Assembly (NCBI GenBank): GCA_045810625.1
Contig: JBJMVQ010000034.1
Span: 1-60,994, forward strand
Origin: JACQFZ01 sp045810625
GTDB lineage: Bacteria; Pseudomonadota; Gammaproteobacteria; Acidiferrobacterales; Sulfurifustaceae
DNA: 60,994 nucleotides
Direction: 5' to 3'
The translations under genes were made by a program, and so were the position numbers. The notes beneath the pieces were generated by a model. It made no database searches. It saw only the letters and a list, made by a program, of their open reading frames with translations, and had not been told where the DNA came from. This document shows, piece after piece, positions 25,992 to 35,094 of this stretch; position 1 is the stretch's first letter; the number at the start of each line of letters is the position of its first letter.

Positions 25992-26204
25992 ATGAAGTTT
26001 TTCAAGCCGATCTATTCCGCGCCGCAGCGGCGCGGTCTACCCAAACCTAATTTTTCGCTCTGGCCCGATCACTCGGTTCGCCTCGCGCGGGACACCGAGA
26101 TCTCGCGCGCCGAGGCGGCATTATTCGCCGCTTCGGCGTCGCGCTCGGACGAAGCCGCGCGGGGTGCGACAACGGTGCAGGTGCCGTGCCGATGGGAGCG
26201 ATGA
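25992..26204 (+). CDS. Small hypothetical protein (70 aa) upstream of the carrier protein gene
   Basis: ATG 25992 follows GGGAGCG at fair spacing, and the stop overlaps the next reading frame (ATGA at 26201). The 70 residues (MKFFKPIYSAPQRRGLPKP...) have a basic, proline-containing N-terminus and an Ala/Arg-rich C-terminal half with one Cys. No family is recognised. Its position between the SfnB-like gene and a coupled carrier protein suggests a real member of the operon. It could also be a chance frame carrying the carrier's translation signal. Confidence 0.5.
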   Translation: MKFFKPIYSAPQRRGLPKPNFSLWPDHSVRLARDTEISRAEAALFAASASRSDEAARGATTVQVPCRWER

Positions 26205-26206
26205 TC

Positions 26207-26539
26207 ATGCAGCAAGCCCAAGGGAAAGACGACGAGCGGAGGAACGAAGAGTCGGGGACCGAAATCGCGGAGCTCGAAATGGCTCTGCGGCGCATCCTGC
26301 AACTTCCATCGGACGTCGCGATTGGGACGCGATCTCCCGCCGGTCTCGGACTCAGCTCGCTGGGGGCGATCACGCTCCAACATCAGTTGCAGTCGCGGTG
26401 GGCAATCGAGCTGACCGTGAGCGAGATACTTGGCGCCGCGACGGTCGACGAACTCGGCGCTCTGATACGCGCGCGTCGAAGTGGCGGCTCGGCGACGGGT
26501 GGGACGACGTCATCTCAGTCAGGCGGGGTTCTGATATGA
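26207..26539 (+). CDS. Free-standing acyl/peptidyl carrier protein
   Basis: About 110 residues. The carrier core has four-helix character with the phosphopantetheine serine in GLGLSSLGAITLQ (about Ser51), matching the DSL motif with Ser for Asp. ATG 26207 is placed 8 nt behind GGGAG; in-frame starts at 26186, 26192 and 26201 are possible. The C-terminal 20 residues are Ser/Gly/Thr-rich and look like a linker. The stop overlaps the NRPS start (ATGA), so the two are translationally coupled and probably work together. Confidence 0.82.
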   Translation: MQQAQGKDDERRNEESGTEIAELEMALRRILQLPSDVAIGTRSPAGLGLSSLGAITLQHQLQSRWAIELTVSEILGAATVDELGALIRARRSGGSATGGTTSSQSGGVLI

Positions 26540-29500
26540 GCGCTCAAGAAATTCTCGACATCGTGGCTGAGCGCGGCCTCAAACTTTCTCTCGATGGCGC
26601 CAATCTCAGGCTCGAGGGTCCACAAACCAAGATCGATGCCGCTCTCGTAGGACGCATACGGGCGGCGAAAGCCGAACTCGTTCAGCGACTACGGGCCGCC
26701 ACGGCAAATCGATCGACCGGCGGCGGCGAAGTGCGCCGCGGTGTCGATCTCACGCCGATGCAGGCGACCTATTTCTATGGCCGCCAGGACCTCTTCGCGA
26801 TGGGAGGCGTCGCCTCTCATGTGTATCACGAGATCGAGGGAACATTCGATCTCGTCAAGCTGGAGAACGCGCTCGGCAAGGTAATCGAGCGGCACGGAAT
26901 GCTGCGGATGACCTTTACCGACGACGCGGTGCAGACCGAGCATCCGGCGTCGGAGGTTCTACCCGTGCGCATTGCCGTCGCCGATCTTCGGAACCACTCG
27001 GCTTCCGACCAGGAAGCGGCTCGGCTCTCCACCCGCGCGGCAATGTCGCATCAGGTTCTTCCCGCAGACAAGGCGCCGCTGATCGATGTGCGTCTTACTG
27101 TCCTCGGCGATTCCTCGATGGTGCTCCATGTGAGCCATGACGGCCTGATCATGGACGGCGTCAGCTCGTTTCTATTCTTCGATGCCTGGCATCGAGCGTA
27201 CGCGGAACCGGGGAGCGCCGGCGAGCCCCTGAAAGTGTCCTTCTCGGACTACGTTGCTGCCCTCGCGTCACTGCGCGACTCGAGCGAGTATCGGCGCGCG
27301 CGGATGTACTGGATGAACTGTCTCGATGCCATTCCTCCCCATCCTCAGCTGCCGCTCCGCCAACAGCCGACCAAGATGAACGCGCCCGCGTCGGTACGTC
27401 GGACCATCACGCTTGATCCGCGGGAGTGGTCGGCGTTGAAAGCGGCCGCCGCATCGAGGCATCTGACACCCAATGCCGTGCTCATCAGCGCCTACGCCGA
27501 GGCGCTGTCGCTTTGGGGCGCTGGAGACAAGTTCACGCTCAACGTCACAGTCGCCAATCGACTGCCGATCCATCCCGACATCGATCGCGTCATCGGCAAC
27601 TTCACGGACTGCCTCCTGTTGCCGATCGCGCCCGATCCCGATGCCGATTTCGGCGCGCGCGCGTCCGTCATTCAGACCCGCCTTCGCGAGGCGCTCGATC
27701 ATCGCCACTTCTCGGGGATCGACGTGATGCGGGAAATCGGCCGGTGCGCCGGAAGCGGGCAAGCGGCACCCATGCCGTTTACTTTCAACAGCACCCTCGG
27801 CGGTGCCTGCGACGGCACGCCGATCGCCGCGTGGGGGCGTGAAGTTTACTCGGTCAGCCAGACGCCGCAGGTCTGGGTCAATGTCTTCGTCTTCGAGGCG
27901 GGGGGCGCCCTGACGATCGCCTTCGATTCGCTGGAGGATCTCTTCCCCGAGCGGCTGATCGAGGATCTCGTCGGCGGCTACGAATGCCTCCTCCACGCGC
28001 TCGCTGGCGAAGACCGCGCTTGGCGCCGCACCGATCATGCCCTTCTGCCATCGCACCAGGTTGCGCGTCGCCGGGAGGCCAACCAGACCGCCGCGCCGAT
28101 ACCGGCCGGGCAGATCTTTTCCGCCTTTCTGCGCCAGGCCGCGGCGACGCCGGACGCTCTGGCGATTGCGACTTCGGTACGGCAGATCAGCTATCGCCAA
28201 CTCCGTGCCGGCGCGTTTGCCGTGGCCCGCCGGCTGCGCGACCACGGGGTGCAGCGCAATGACCTGGTCGCGATCGTCATGCACAAGGGTTGGGAGCAGA
28301 TCGTCGCGATTCTCGGTACGGTCATCGCCGGCGCTGCTTACGTTCCGATCGAGGCGAGTTTTCCGAAGGCTCGTCTGCGCGAACTCACCGCTCAGGGGAA
28401 CGTGCGTATCGCCATCGTCCAGGAAGCTTTGGCGGCGATGGCGGGCGTGGCAACGGAAATGCTCGTCGTTAACGAAGCGTTTCTGGATGCGGCCTGCCGC
28501 CGTGAAGCAGCGACCGGCCTCGAGGAGATCGCTCCCGCTGGCGCCGATCAAGACGACTTGGCATACGTTATTTACACCTCGGGATCGACCGGTACACCGA
28601 AGGGCGTAATGGTTTCCCACCGCAGCGTGGTCAACCTCGTCGCCGACACGAACAGGCGCTTCGGCATCGGCTCCGCGGATCGGTTCTTTTCGATCAGCAG
28701 CTGCAGCTTCGACCTCTCCGTCTTCGATATCTTTGGCGCTTTGTCGGCCGGAGCGGCTCTGGTTATTCCCGACGCTGATCGGACCGCAGACCCGGAACAT
28801 TGGCTCGATCTTGCGACCCGCGCCGGGGCGAGCGTCTGGAATTCGGTGCCCGCGATCGTCGGCATGATGGTCGAACACGCGTCGTCGGCGAACGTGGCGC
28901 TGCCACCGACGCTTCGGCTCGTGATGATGAGCGGCGATCACATTTCTGTGCCGCTTGTCGATCGCCTGTTCGGGCTGAAGCCGGACGCGCAGGTGATCAG
29001 CCTGGGCGGTCCCACCGAGACGACGGTGTGGAACATCCTTTACCCGATCGAAAAATCTGATACCAGTCGTCCCGCGATTCCTTATGGCAAGCCCAATGCC
29101 AATAACCGCTGTTACATCCTCGATGCGCAGATGCGCGAATGCCCCGATCATGTGCCCGGAATCCTCTACGCCGCCGGTGACGGACTGGCGAAGGGCTATT
29201 GGTCGGACCCGGAGTACACGGCGCGCCGGTTCTTGTACCAAGAGCGGTTGAAGGAGCGCCTCTACAATACCGGCGACGTTTGCCGATACCTCCCCGACGG
29301 AAACATCGAGATTCTCGGCCGCGCGGATTTCCAGATCAAACTGAACGGCTTGCGCATCGACCCGTCCGAAATCGAGACGATTCTTGGCGCTGCGCCGGGC
29401 GTGTCGTCCGCGGCTGTCGTTTGCTGGTCTTCGGCAGAGGTGCCGAAACTCGTCGCCTGCGTGGTCGCCGCCGATGGTTCGTCCGGCAACAAGGAAGCCG

Positions 29501-29922
29501 AGAAGCTGCTGATCGAGGCCCTCGGCGCCAGGCTTCCCGATTATATGGTCCCGCGCCAGTTTGCCTGGTTCGATCGGTTTCCACTGACCGAGAACGGGAA
29601 GGTCGACCGGGCAGCCCTCGTGCGTGCGCTCGATCAGCGTCCATCCGCACCGGCGGGTGAGGCGGCCCCGAGCGGCGCGGACACGGAACTCGAGCGCCGG
29701 CTCACGGGTTTCTGGTCCGATGTCCTCAAGGCGGACTCGGTCGATCCGACGAGCAATTTTTACGACCTCGGCGGAACGTCGCTCCTCGGCGCCAGGCTGC
29801 TGGCGCGCATCAGAAAGGAGCTCGGCGTTTCCGTGCCCTTTGCGGAGCTGCGCCGTCTCGACAGTCCCCGAAAAATGGCGGTGCACATCGAGCGCGTCAC
29901 AAGCCAGGCCAAGGCCTCCTGA
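26536..29922 (+). CDS. Single-module NRPS: TubC docking - heterocyclization - adenylation (Cys-type) - PCP
   Basis: 1128 residues. Residues 1-53 fit a TubC N-terminal docking domain (AQEILDIVAERGLKLSLDG). Residues 70-500 are a heterocyclization domain: LTPMQATYFYGR, D202-x4-D207-x2-S210 in place of HHxxxDG, IPPHPQLPL and VSQTPQVWVNV. The adenylation domain (about 530-1040) has YTSGSTGTPKG and FDLSVFDIFG. A manual specificity code D-L-F-N-M-S-L-V-W-K is close to the cysteine code DLYNLSLIWK. The PCP serine is Ser1082 in LGGTSLL. It should condense Cys with an upstream acyl carrier and cyclise it to a thiazoline. No thioesterase or oxidase domain is attached, so release and any aromatisation are in trans. 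Confidence 0.93.
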   Translation: MSAQEILDIVAERGLKLSLDGANLRLEGPQTKIDAALVGRIRAAKAELVQRLRAATANRSTGGGEVRRGVDLTPMQATYFYGRQDLFAMGGVASHVYHEIEGTFDLVKLENALGKVIERHGMLRMTFTDDAVQTEHPASEVLPVRIAVADLRNHSASDQEAARLSTRAAMSHQVLPADKAPLIDVRLTVLGDSSMVLHVSHDGLIMDGVSSFLFFDAWHRAYAEPGSAGEPLKVSFSDYVAALASLRDSSEYRRARMYWMNCLDAIPPHPQLPLRQQPTKMNAPASVRRTITLDPREWSALKAAAASRHLTPNAVLISAYAEALSLWGAGDKFTLNVTVANRLPIHPDIDRVIGNFTDCLLLPIAPDPDADFGARASVIQTRLREALDHRHFSGIDVMREIGRCAGSGQAAPMPFTFNSTLGGACDGTPIAAWGREVYSVSQTPQVWVNVFVFEAGGALTIAFDSLEDLFPERLIEDLVGGYECLLHALAGEDRAWRRTDHALLPSHQVARRREANQTAAPIPAGQIFSAFLRQAAATPDALAIATSVRQISYRQLRAGAFAVARRLRDHGVQRNDLVAIVMHKGWEQIVAILGTVIAGAAYVPIEASFPKARLRELTAQGNVRIAIVQEALAAMAGVATEMLVVNEAFLDAACRREAATGLEEIAPAGADQDDLAYVIYTSGSTGTPKGVMVSHRSVVNLVADTNRRFGIGSADRFFSISSCSFDLSVFDIFGALSAGAALVIPDADRTADPEHWLDLATRAGASVWNSVPAIVGMMVEHASSANVALPPTLRLVMMSGDHISVPLVDRLFGLKPDAQVISLGGPTETTVWNILYPIEKSDTSRPAIPYGKPNANNRCYILDAQMRECPDHVPGILYAAGDGLAKGYWSDPEYTARRFLYQERLKERLYNTGDVCRYLPDGNIEILGRADFQIKLNGLRIDPSEIETILGAAPGVSSAAVVCWSSAEVPKLVACVVAADGSSGNKEAEKLLIEALGARLPDYMVPRQFAWFDRFPLTENGKVDRAALVRALDQRPSAPAGEAAPSGADTELERRLTGFWSDVLKADSVDPTSNFYDLGGTSLLGARLLARIRKELGVSVPFAELRRLDSPRKMAVHIERVTSQAKAS

Positions 29923-29923
29923 C

Positions 29924-31435
29924 ATGGACCAGATCATCAACCACGTGGCAAACCGGCGACCGTCGTCGTCGTGGTCACTCGTCATCTACGGTGCGCGCGG
30001 CAGAACGTGCCTGACGCTCGCCGAGCTCGACCGTCTCGCACGAAAGACGGCGCTGCATTTGGAACGGCTGGGCGTTTCCGCCGGTGATCGGATCGGGATC
30101 ATCGCCAAGAATTGCCTGGAGTGGGTGCTCCTCGATTTGGCCGCCATAAAGATTCGAGCCGTGACGGCCGGGTTCGAGGCTGGCAAGTTCGCGCCCACGG
30201 CCGAGCTGGCGGAGCGTTACGGCCTTCGTCTGATTTTCTCTGATCAGACTGGCGACGGTGTGCGCGTTTTGCCCATCGCCGAACTGCTCGCGGCGATCGA
30301 AGACATCGCTCACGATCCTGATCTCGATCCGGTTGCCTACGCGCCGGGCGACGTGACCACGATCAAATTCACCTCCGGCAGTACCGGTCAGCCGAAGGGG
30401 CTGGCAGCGACGGTCGGCAGCATCGATAGCTCCATCAGCGCCGTCCAATCACTCTTCAGTCATGCGGCCGACGATACGCTCTTCATCTTCCTGCCGTTGT
30501 CTCTGTTGCAGCAGCGGTACTGGATCTATTCCGCGCTTGTCTACGGCCACGGCGTCGTCCTGTCGACCTACGAGCGCGCGTTTCATGCAATGAAGCAAGA
30601 AGCGCCGACAGTGGTCATGGGCGTGCCTGCTTTCTTCGAGGCGCTGCGCAAGGACATATTAAGCCGGGTCCGCAACAATGACCCGGACGGGCTACGCGCC
30701 GCAGCGGAGGAAGCTCTGGGCACGCGATGTCGTTACCTGTGGACGGGATCCGCCCCTGCCGCTCCCGAGATGCTGCGTTTTTTCGAGCGCTGCGGCATCG
30801 CAATCTTCGAAGGCTACGGCATGAATGAAACCTGCATCGTCACGAAGAACGCGCCGGGCGCAAACCGGCTGGGAAGCGTCGGCAGGCCGCTTCCAGGCAA
30901 GCGTGTCTCGATCGATGACGATGGGGTCGTGATCGTCAGCAGCGATTTTCCGGTCAACCGCGAATATCTGTTTTGCTCCCCTGGAGAGTCCGAGCTGATC
31001 TTCCGTCCCGACGGTTCCGTTCGCACCGGCGATCTCGGGCGTATCGACGCCGACGGCTTTCTCTACATACTCGGCCGGGCCGACGACATCGTTGTCCTCG
31101 AGAATGGCCGCAACATCCTGGTTCGGCCTATCGAAGAGAAGCTCAGAGCCTGTTCTGCGATCGAGAATTGCATCGTCACCGGCTTTGGGCGTAGCCATCT
31201 CGTGGCGATTATCTGCGCCGCTCCGGGTAGCGGGGCGCGCGAACAGATCGAGCGGTACATCGCCGATCTCAACGAGGCGACCCGGCCGGACGAGCGGATC
31301 GGGACGTTCATGTTGACTGAGGAGCCGTTCAGCATCGAGAACGGCCTCCTCACCTCCCAATACAAACCCAAACGAAAGGCGATCCTCGAACGTTACGGAC
31401 GCGATGTCGCGCAAGCATCGAGAGGCATGGCATGA
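29924..31435 (+). CDS. AMP-dependent acyl-CoA/acyl-ACP ligase (long-chain synthetase type)
   Basis: 503 residues starting one base after the NRPS stop. AMP-binding motifs are KFTSGSTGQPKG (about 147), YGMNETCIVTKN, RTGDLGRIDADGFLYILGR and a C-terminal NGLLTSQYKPKR typical of long-chain acyl-CoA synthetases rather than amino acid A domains. The N-terminal domain is shorter than in FadD (about 500 versus 560-600 residues). Because the next gene, overlapping by four bases, is an ACP, it probably activates a fatty or other carboxylic acid and loads that ACP as the acyl starter of the pathway. Confidence 0.88.
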   Translation: MDQIINHVANRRPSSSWSLVIYGARGRTCLTLAELDRLARKTALHLERLGVSAGDRIGIIAKNCLEWVLLDLAAIKIRAVTAGFEAGKFAPTAELAERYGLRLIFSDQTGDGVRVLPIAELLAAIEDIAHDPDLDPVAYAPGDVTTIKFTSGSTGQPKGLAATVGSIDSSISAVQSLFSHAADDTLFIFLPLSLLQQRYWIYSALVYGHGVVLSTYERAFHAMKQEAPTVVMGVPAFFEALRKDILSRVRNNDPDGLRAAAEEALGTRCRYLWTGSAPAAPEMLRFFERCGIAIFEGYGMNETCIVTKNAPGANRLGSVGRPLPGKRVSIDDDGVVIVSSDFPVNREYLFCSPGESELIFRPDGSVRTGDLGRIDADGFLYILGRADDIVVLENGRNILVRPIEEKLRACSAIENCIVTGFGRSHLVAIICAAPGSGAREQIERYIADLNEATRPDERIGTFMLTEEPFSIENGLLTSQYKPKRKAILERYGRDVAQASRGMA

Positions 31436-31695
31436 GTGATCTCCAGTCGGTCGTCACCCGTAATCTCCGCAAGCTCATGGATGGAGGCGCATCCGCTGGC
31501 GACGCCCTCGATCTCGATGCCGAACTGTTCAGCGCGTATGGCATCACCTCGCTCACGCTCGTGCTACTGATGACGTCGGTGTGCGAGGACACGGGAACGC
31601 CCTTGTACAAGTTCACGGACGAAGATATTGCGCGGCTTCGCACGCCGCGTGACATCGTCAGCCTGCTGGCCTCGGCGGCACAGAGGAGCGCCTGA
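31432..31695 (+). CDS. Acyl carrier protein
   Basis: 87 residues; Ser40 in AYGITSLTLVLLM is the phosphopantetheine site. The ATG overlaps the stop of the ligase gene (ATGA), implying that it is the ligase's partner. This is the third carrier protein of the cluster half. After it the strand changes: a KAS III-like gene follows convergently. Confidence 0.85.
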   Translation: MSDLQSVVTRNLRKLMDGGASAGDALDLDAELFSAYGITSLTLVLLMTSVCEDTGTPLYKFTDEDIARLRTPRDIVSLLASAAQRSA

Positions 31696-31788
31696 GATGG
31701 TATGGCGGGATTTCGCCCCGGCGCAGCCCGAAACGACCGTGCGCAGCTTCGTCCGATAAGTTCCTTGCGATGAAGCCGTGTCGGTCGG

Positions 31789-32700
31789 TCACGTCTTGCG
31801 CATCAGGGCGGCGAAGCGCGCCCCCGATACGCTGGATCCCAGGACGAGCGGCGCATTTCGTGGAATCCGGCCCGCGGCCGCGAGATCGATGAGGTTAATC
31901 ATGGGATCGCAGGTGAACACATGACCGAGGCGTGGGATGTTGTCGAGGAACAGCTGATCGCGACGGAAACCGGCCTGCTGTTCCTTCATCGCGATGATCG
32001 GCTTGAACAAGTTGTTGTGAGCAAGGAACCGCACGTCGTCGGTCGCGATTCCGGTGCCGGCAAAAAGCCGCGCATTCGCCTCTCGCCCGAGGTCGCCCGA
32101 AATCTCGCCGTTCGGCTTCATCGCGCCGGCATTCACGGCCGCGGCGGTCGCGATCAATTCATACTCGCCTTCTTTCGCAGCGCTTATCACGCAGCTCGCC
32201 GCACCGTCGCTGAAGACCGCGAAGGGACGGAGGCGTTGACCATCTTCGGCGGCAGTGTCGCTTGCGACCACGAGAACGCTGCGGTGACGACCGCTGCCGA
32301 TCAGCGCTTGGGCCAAGCTGAGGCCGGAGAGGAGCGTGGCGCAGCGGTTCAAGATGACGCCGTAAGGAATCGCATGGGGCAGGCCGACGTTTTCGAGAAA
32401 GCGGCCGACAATATCGGCGTGCCCGTCGACCTCGGACGAGAAGCCGGCGGCGCAGATAACGACGGCGTCGACTTCGCGGCGCGCGTCGGCGAAATCGTCC
32501 AGCGTGCGGCGCGCCACCTCGACCGCAAGTTCCGGCGCGCTCATCGACGAAACGCGATAGCGGCCCCAGCCCCACAAAGCCGCCTCATTCGCCATCTGGT
32601 TTCGTGCAAGAAAGCCGGCGAGTCCGGGAATGTCGTCGACGCGTCGCTCTTCTTCTCCGACTACATAGCGGCATCCGTGAAGGTAGAGTCGCGTCGTCAT
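31789..32700 (-). CDS. KAS III-like (FabH/CerJ-type) thiolase-fold acyltransferase
   Basis: 303 residues from ATG 32700, shorter than FabH (about 320). The thiolase-fold nucleophile is Cys120 in ILNRCATLLSG, DGAASCVI lies near residue 165 and the active His is H228 in FLAHNNLFKP. Where FabH has the catalytic Asn (GNTS) this protein has IPRLGHVFTC, so the condensing Asn appears replaced by His260. Loss of that Asn is known in KAS III-like enzymes that transfer acyl groups to O, N or S instead of condensing. It is the only cluster gene on the minus strand and is divergent from the 32813 gene across 112 bp. Confidence 0.8.
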   Translation of the reverse strand: MTTRLYLHGCRYVVGEEERRVDDIPGLAGFLARNQMANEAALWGWGRYRVSSMSAPELAVEVARRTLDDFADARREVDAVVICAAGFSSEVDGHADIVGRFLENVGLPHAIPYGVILNRCATLLSGLSLAQALIGSGRHRSVLVVASDTAAEDGQRLRPFAVFSDGAASCVISAAKEGEYELIATAAAVNAGAMKPNGEISGDLGREANARLFAGTGIATDDVRFLAHNNLFKPIIAMKEQQAGFRRDQLFLDNIPRLGHVFTCDPMINLIDLAAAGRIPRNAPLVLGSSVSGARFAALMRKT

Positions 32701-32812
32701 GACGTTTCCGCGTATCGAGAGATGATCACGGCAAAGGTATATGACGCCGGCGACCTCCGCAATCACCTTGGAAAGCGGTGTTGCTGAAAGCAAGCGGCAA
32801 GGAGCGCAGCGG

Positions 32813-35056
32813 ATGGCAGAAAAGTCGATGGCTTTCGATATGACAGATCGCTTCTGCGGCAGCATGATCGGCCGATTTCATTTCAATCCCTCCGCGCGCC
32901 ATGGCGCCGACGTCGTCTTGGCGAAGGAGCCAGCCGACATCTTCAGCTTCCTGATCAACGATCGCGAAAGCGAAGTATCTTTTCTTGTGGCCAAGCACGT
33001 CCTCGACGCGACGCTCGGCGACGCCGGTCCGGCGGGCGAGTTGGTTGGCTCTCTTTTTCGCGACGAAAGCCCGCAGGTCGAGCTGCTGCTGCGTTGGATC
33101 GAAGAGCGCAGGAACGAGATCGTCGCGATTCTGCGGCAGGCGCTGTCGCACGGGCCGGAGGGTTGCCGCGCGGTACTGCGCGAGCGTGCTGCCGTGTCGT
33201 TGCTGGGCGATTGCTGGCTCGACCTGATATCTCAGCCCGCGACACAGCCGGCCGAGATCGTCAACCGGCTCTTCAGCCATCGCTGGCGCATGCTGGGCAA
33301 TGGAACTCCGGCGCGCTCCGCCACCGCGAGGCGCCGCAAGGCGATCGAGGCGGCCGGCATTTTTCTGCCGGAGGTCGCGGACGCCGCGTTCCAGCGCGAG
33401 ACGGGAATGACAAGAGCGACGGCGCTCCACGCGGCTTTCCTGCTCGCGCTGGCGCGTTTCCCGGCCAATTATTTGCCGGAGGTTGTCGGCACACATGTCG
33501 TATGCCATCTCATCGGCGTCGATGATCTCGTTACGGACGTTACGGCCGTCGTCGAGGAGCGCGAGGCATCGGAAATTCTGACCGCTTTCTTCGACTTGCT
33601 TGACGACGCTCCTCAGAGAGGAGCCTTGTCCCGCCGCCTAGTGAAGGCGATAGCCGTGGTGCTGGCGCTCGAGCATTTTCAAGCGACGCTGCTGGCGGAG
33701 GTCGCGGCGCACGCCGCCGGCCAGTCGCTGGAGCGTAAAGTTGCGGAGATCGTCCGGCGCCATGCGCCGTTCGCGGGCAAGCAGCATGGCGCCATCAAGG
33801 TCGGCGGGACGTTGCTATCGGACCGTTTCGCCGCGCGGGACTTCGACGCTGCGGCGTTTCTTTCGGATTTCCGACGGTCCCCTTTTGTGAAGGCGAGGCC
33901 GAACGGCCGCTGCCGATTCCTAGAGGCGCTGCGGTTCGGCGGCCCGATGTTCGGCATTTTTTCCGAGGATGAAGCCCGAATCCTGAAAGCATGGATCGAG
34001 CAGATCGGCGACTCGCCGCCGGCGGCGGAGACCGCCACTCGGGACTGGATGTCGCCCGGCGACGAAATGGCGGCGAAATGGCTGTTCGGCATACGGCAAT
34101 GTTCGCCGCGCGGCCTCGTCTTCGAGGAGCAGGCGGACCTCGACGACCGCTCGCTGTTCCATCGGCTCGTGAACTTCGAGAACTATCCGAACGTCCTCCC
34201 GAGTGCATTGGAGCGTGCGCGCGCCGCGCTGGACCGGGCGACGATCCTGTTCGACGGCGGCGGCCACGGCCGATATACCGACCCGAGCTTCTTCGACTAT
34301 TCGCCGGAACGCCTGTGCGCGAGGATCGAATCGATCTATTGGAACAAGCTGGTCAATCCGTACGCACCGCTCGCGCAGGTGCCGCCACGCGATGAGGTGA
34401 TTTTCGGCCAGAAGGTGTTTGCGCTCGGCAGCCTGATCGACGGTTCGTGGGCGTTCCGGAGCGGGGGGACGGGGCACTACGAGCGGAGCGCCGATGGCAT
34501 GCTCTTCAGCATCTATGCCGACGAGATGGGTCGCGGCGATCTCCGGAAAAATCACATCGTGTTGATCCACCGTGTCCTGTCGAGCCTGGAGATCAACCTT
34601 CCTCATATTCGCGACGAAGCGTTCATCGATCAGGACGAGATACCGGACGACTTCTATGCGTTCCCGCTGAACCAGCTCTGTCTCGGCCTTTTTCCGGACG
34701 CGCTCTATCCCGAGATACTCGGATACAACCTTGGAATCGAGATGTTCGGCCTTGGCGAGCTTCGGCTACATGAAATGCAGAAGCTGAGGCATTGGGGATT
34801 CGACGACAGCTACGAGCGGGTGCACTTGTCGATCGACAATTTGTCGGCGGGTCACGCGCGGCAATCCGCGACGATCATTCAGTCGCACCTCGACGAGACC
34901 GCGCGGCGATATGGCGCCGCTGCCGCCGCGGCCGAATGGCGCCGCGTCTGGAACGGCTATGCGGTTTTTTCCTACTTTGTCGAAGGTGAAAATCTCGAGC
35001 CGGCGCCTACCGCCATTTCCAACGAAACGGAAAGTTATAGCGTGATCAACCTTTGA
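32813..35056 (+). CDS. Large iron-containing redox enzyme (heme-oxygenase-like diiron oxidase candidate)
   Basis: 747 residues from ATG 32813, which follows CAAGGAG. The C-terminal 250 residues resemble the iron-containing redox enzyme family (heme-oxygenase-like diiron oxidases such as UndA, SznF and BesC): GYNLGIEMFGLGELRLHEM and YERVHLSIDNLSAGHA contain Glu, His, Asp and His in the order of the metal ligands. The first 400 residues are mostly helical and not recognised; the middle segment (DEAARILKAW..., WLFGIRQCSPRG) is also unassigned. Such enzymes use O2 for N-oxygenation, C-C cleavage or desaturation of amino-acid-like substrates. The length is far above the usual 250-450. It is divergent from the KAS III-like gene. 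Confidence 0.7.
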   Translation: MAEKSMAFDMTDRFCGSMIGRFHFNPSARHGADVVLAKEPADIFSFLINDRESEVSFLVAKHVLDATLGDAGPAGELVGSLFRDESPQVELLLRWIEERRNEIVAILRQALSHGPEGCRAVLRERAAVSLLGDCWLDLISQPATQPAEIVNRLFSHRWRMLGNGTPARSATARRRKAIEAAGIFLPEVADAAFQRETGMTRATALHAAFLLALARFPANYLPEVVGTHVVCHLIGVDDLVTDVTAVVEEREASEILTAFFDLLDDAPQRGALSRRLVKAIAVVLALEHFQATLLAEVAAHAAGQSLERKVAEIVRRHAPFAGKQHGAIKVGGTLLSDRFAARDFDAAAFLSDFRRSPFVKARPNGRCRFLEALRFGGPMFGIFSEDEARILKAWIEQIGDSPPAAETATRDWMSPGDEMAAKWLFGIRQCSPRGLVFEEQADLDDRSLFHRLVNFENYPNVLPSALERARAALDRATILFDGGGHGRYTDPSFFDYSPERLCARIESIYWNKLVNPYAPLAQVPPRDEVIFGQKVFALGSLIDGSWAFRSGGTGHYERSADGMLFSIYADEMGRGDLRKNHIVLIHRVLSSLEINLPHIRDEAFIDQDEIPDDFYAFPLNQLCLGLFPDALYPEILGYNLGIEMFGLGELRLHEMQKLRHWGFDDSYERVHLSIDNLSAGHARQSATIIQSHLDETARRYGAAAAAAEWRRVWNGYAVFSYFVEGENLEPAPTAISNETESYSVINL

Positions 35057-35094
35057 GTGTCGGAACACGCGACCGACAAGGACGCTGCCACTGC

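Noticed and set aside
27268..29985. 905-codon antisense frame over the NRPS gene
   Set aside because: Frame openness comes from high GC; the sense strand has full Cy-A-PCP motifs.
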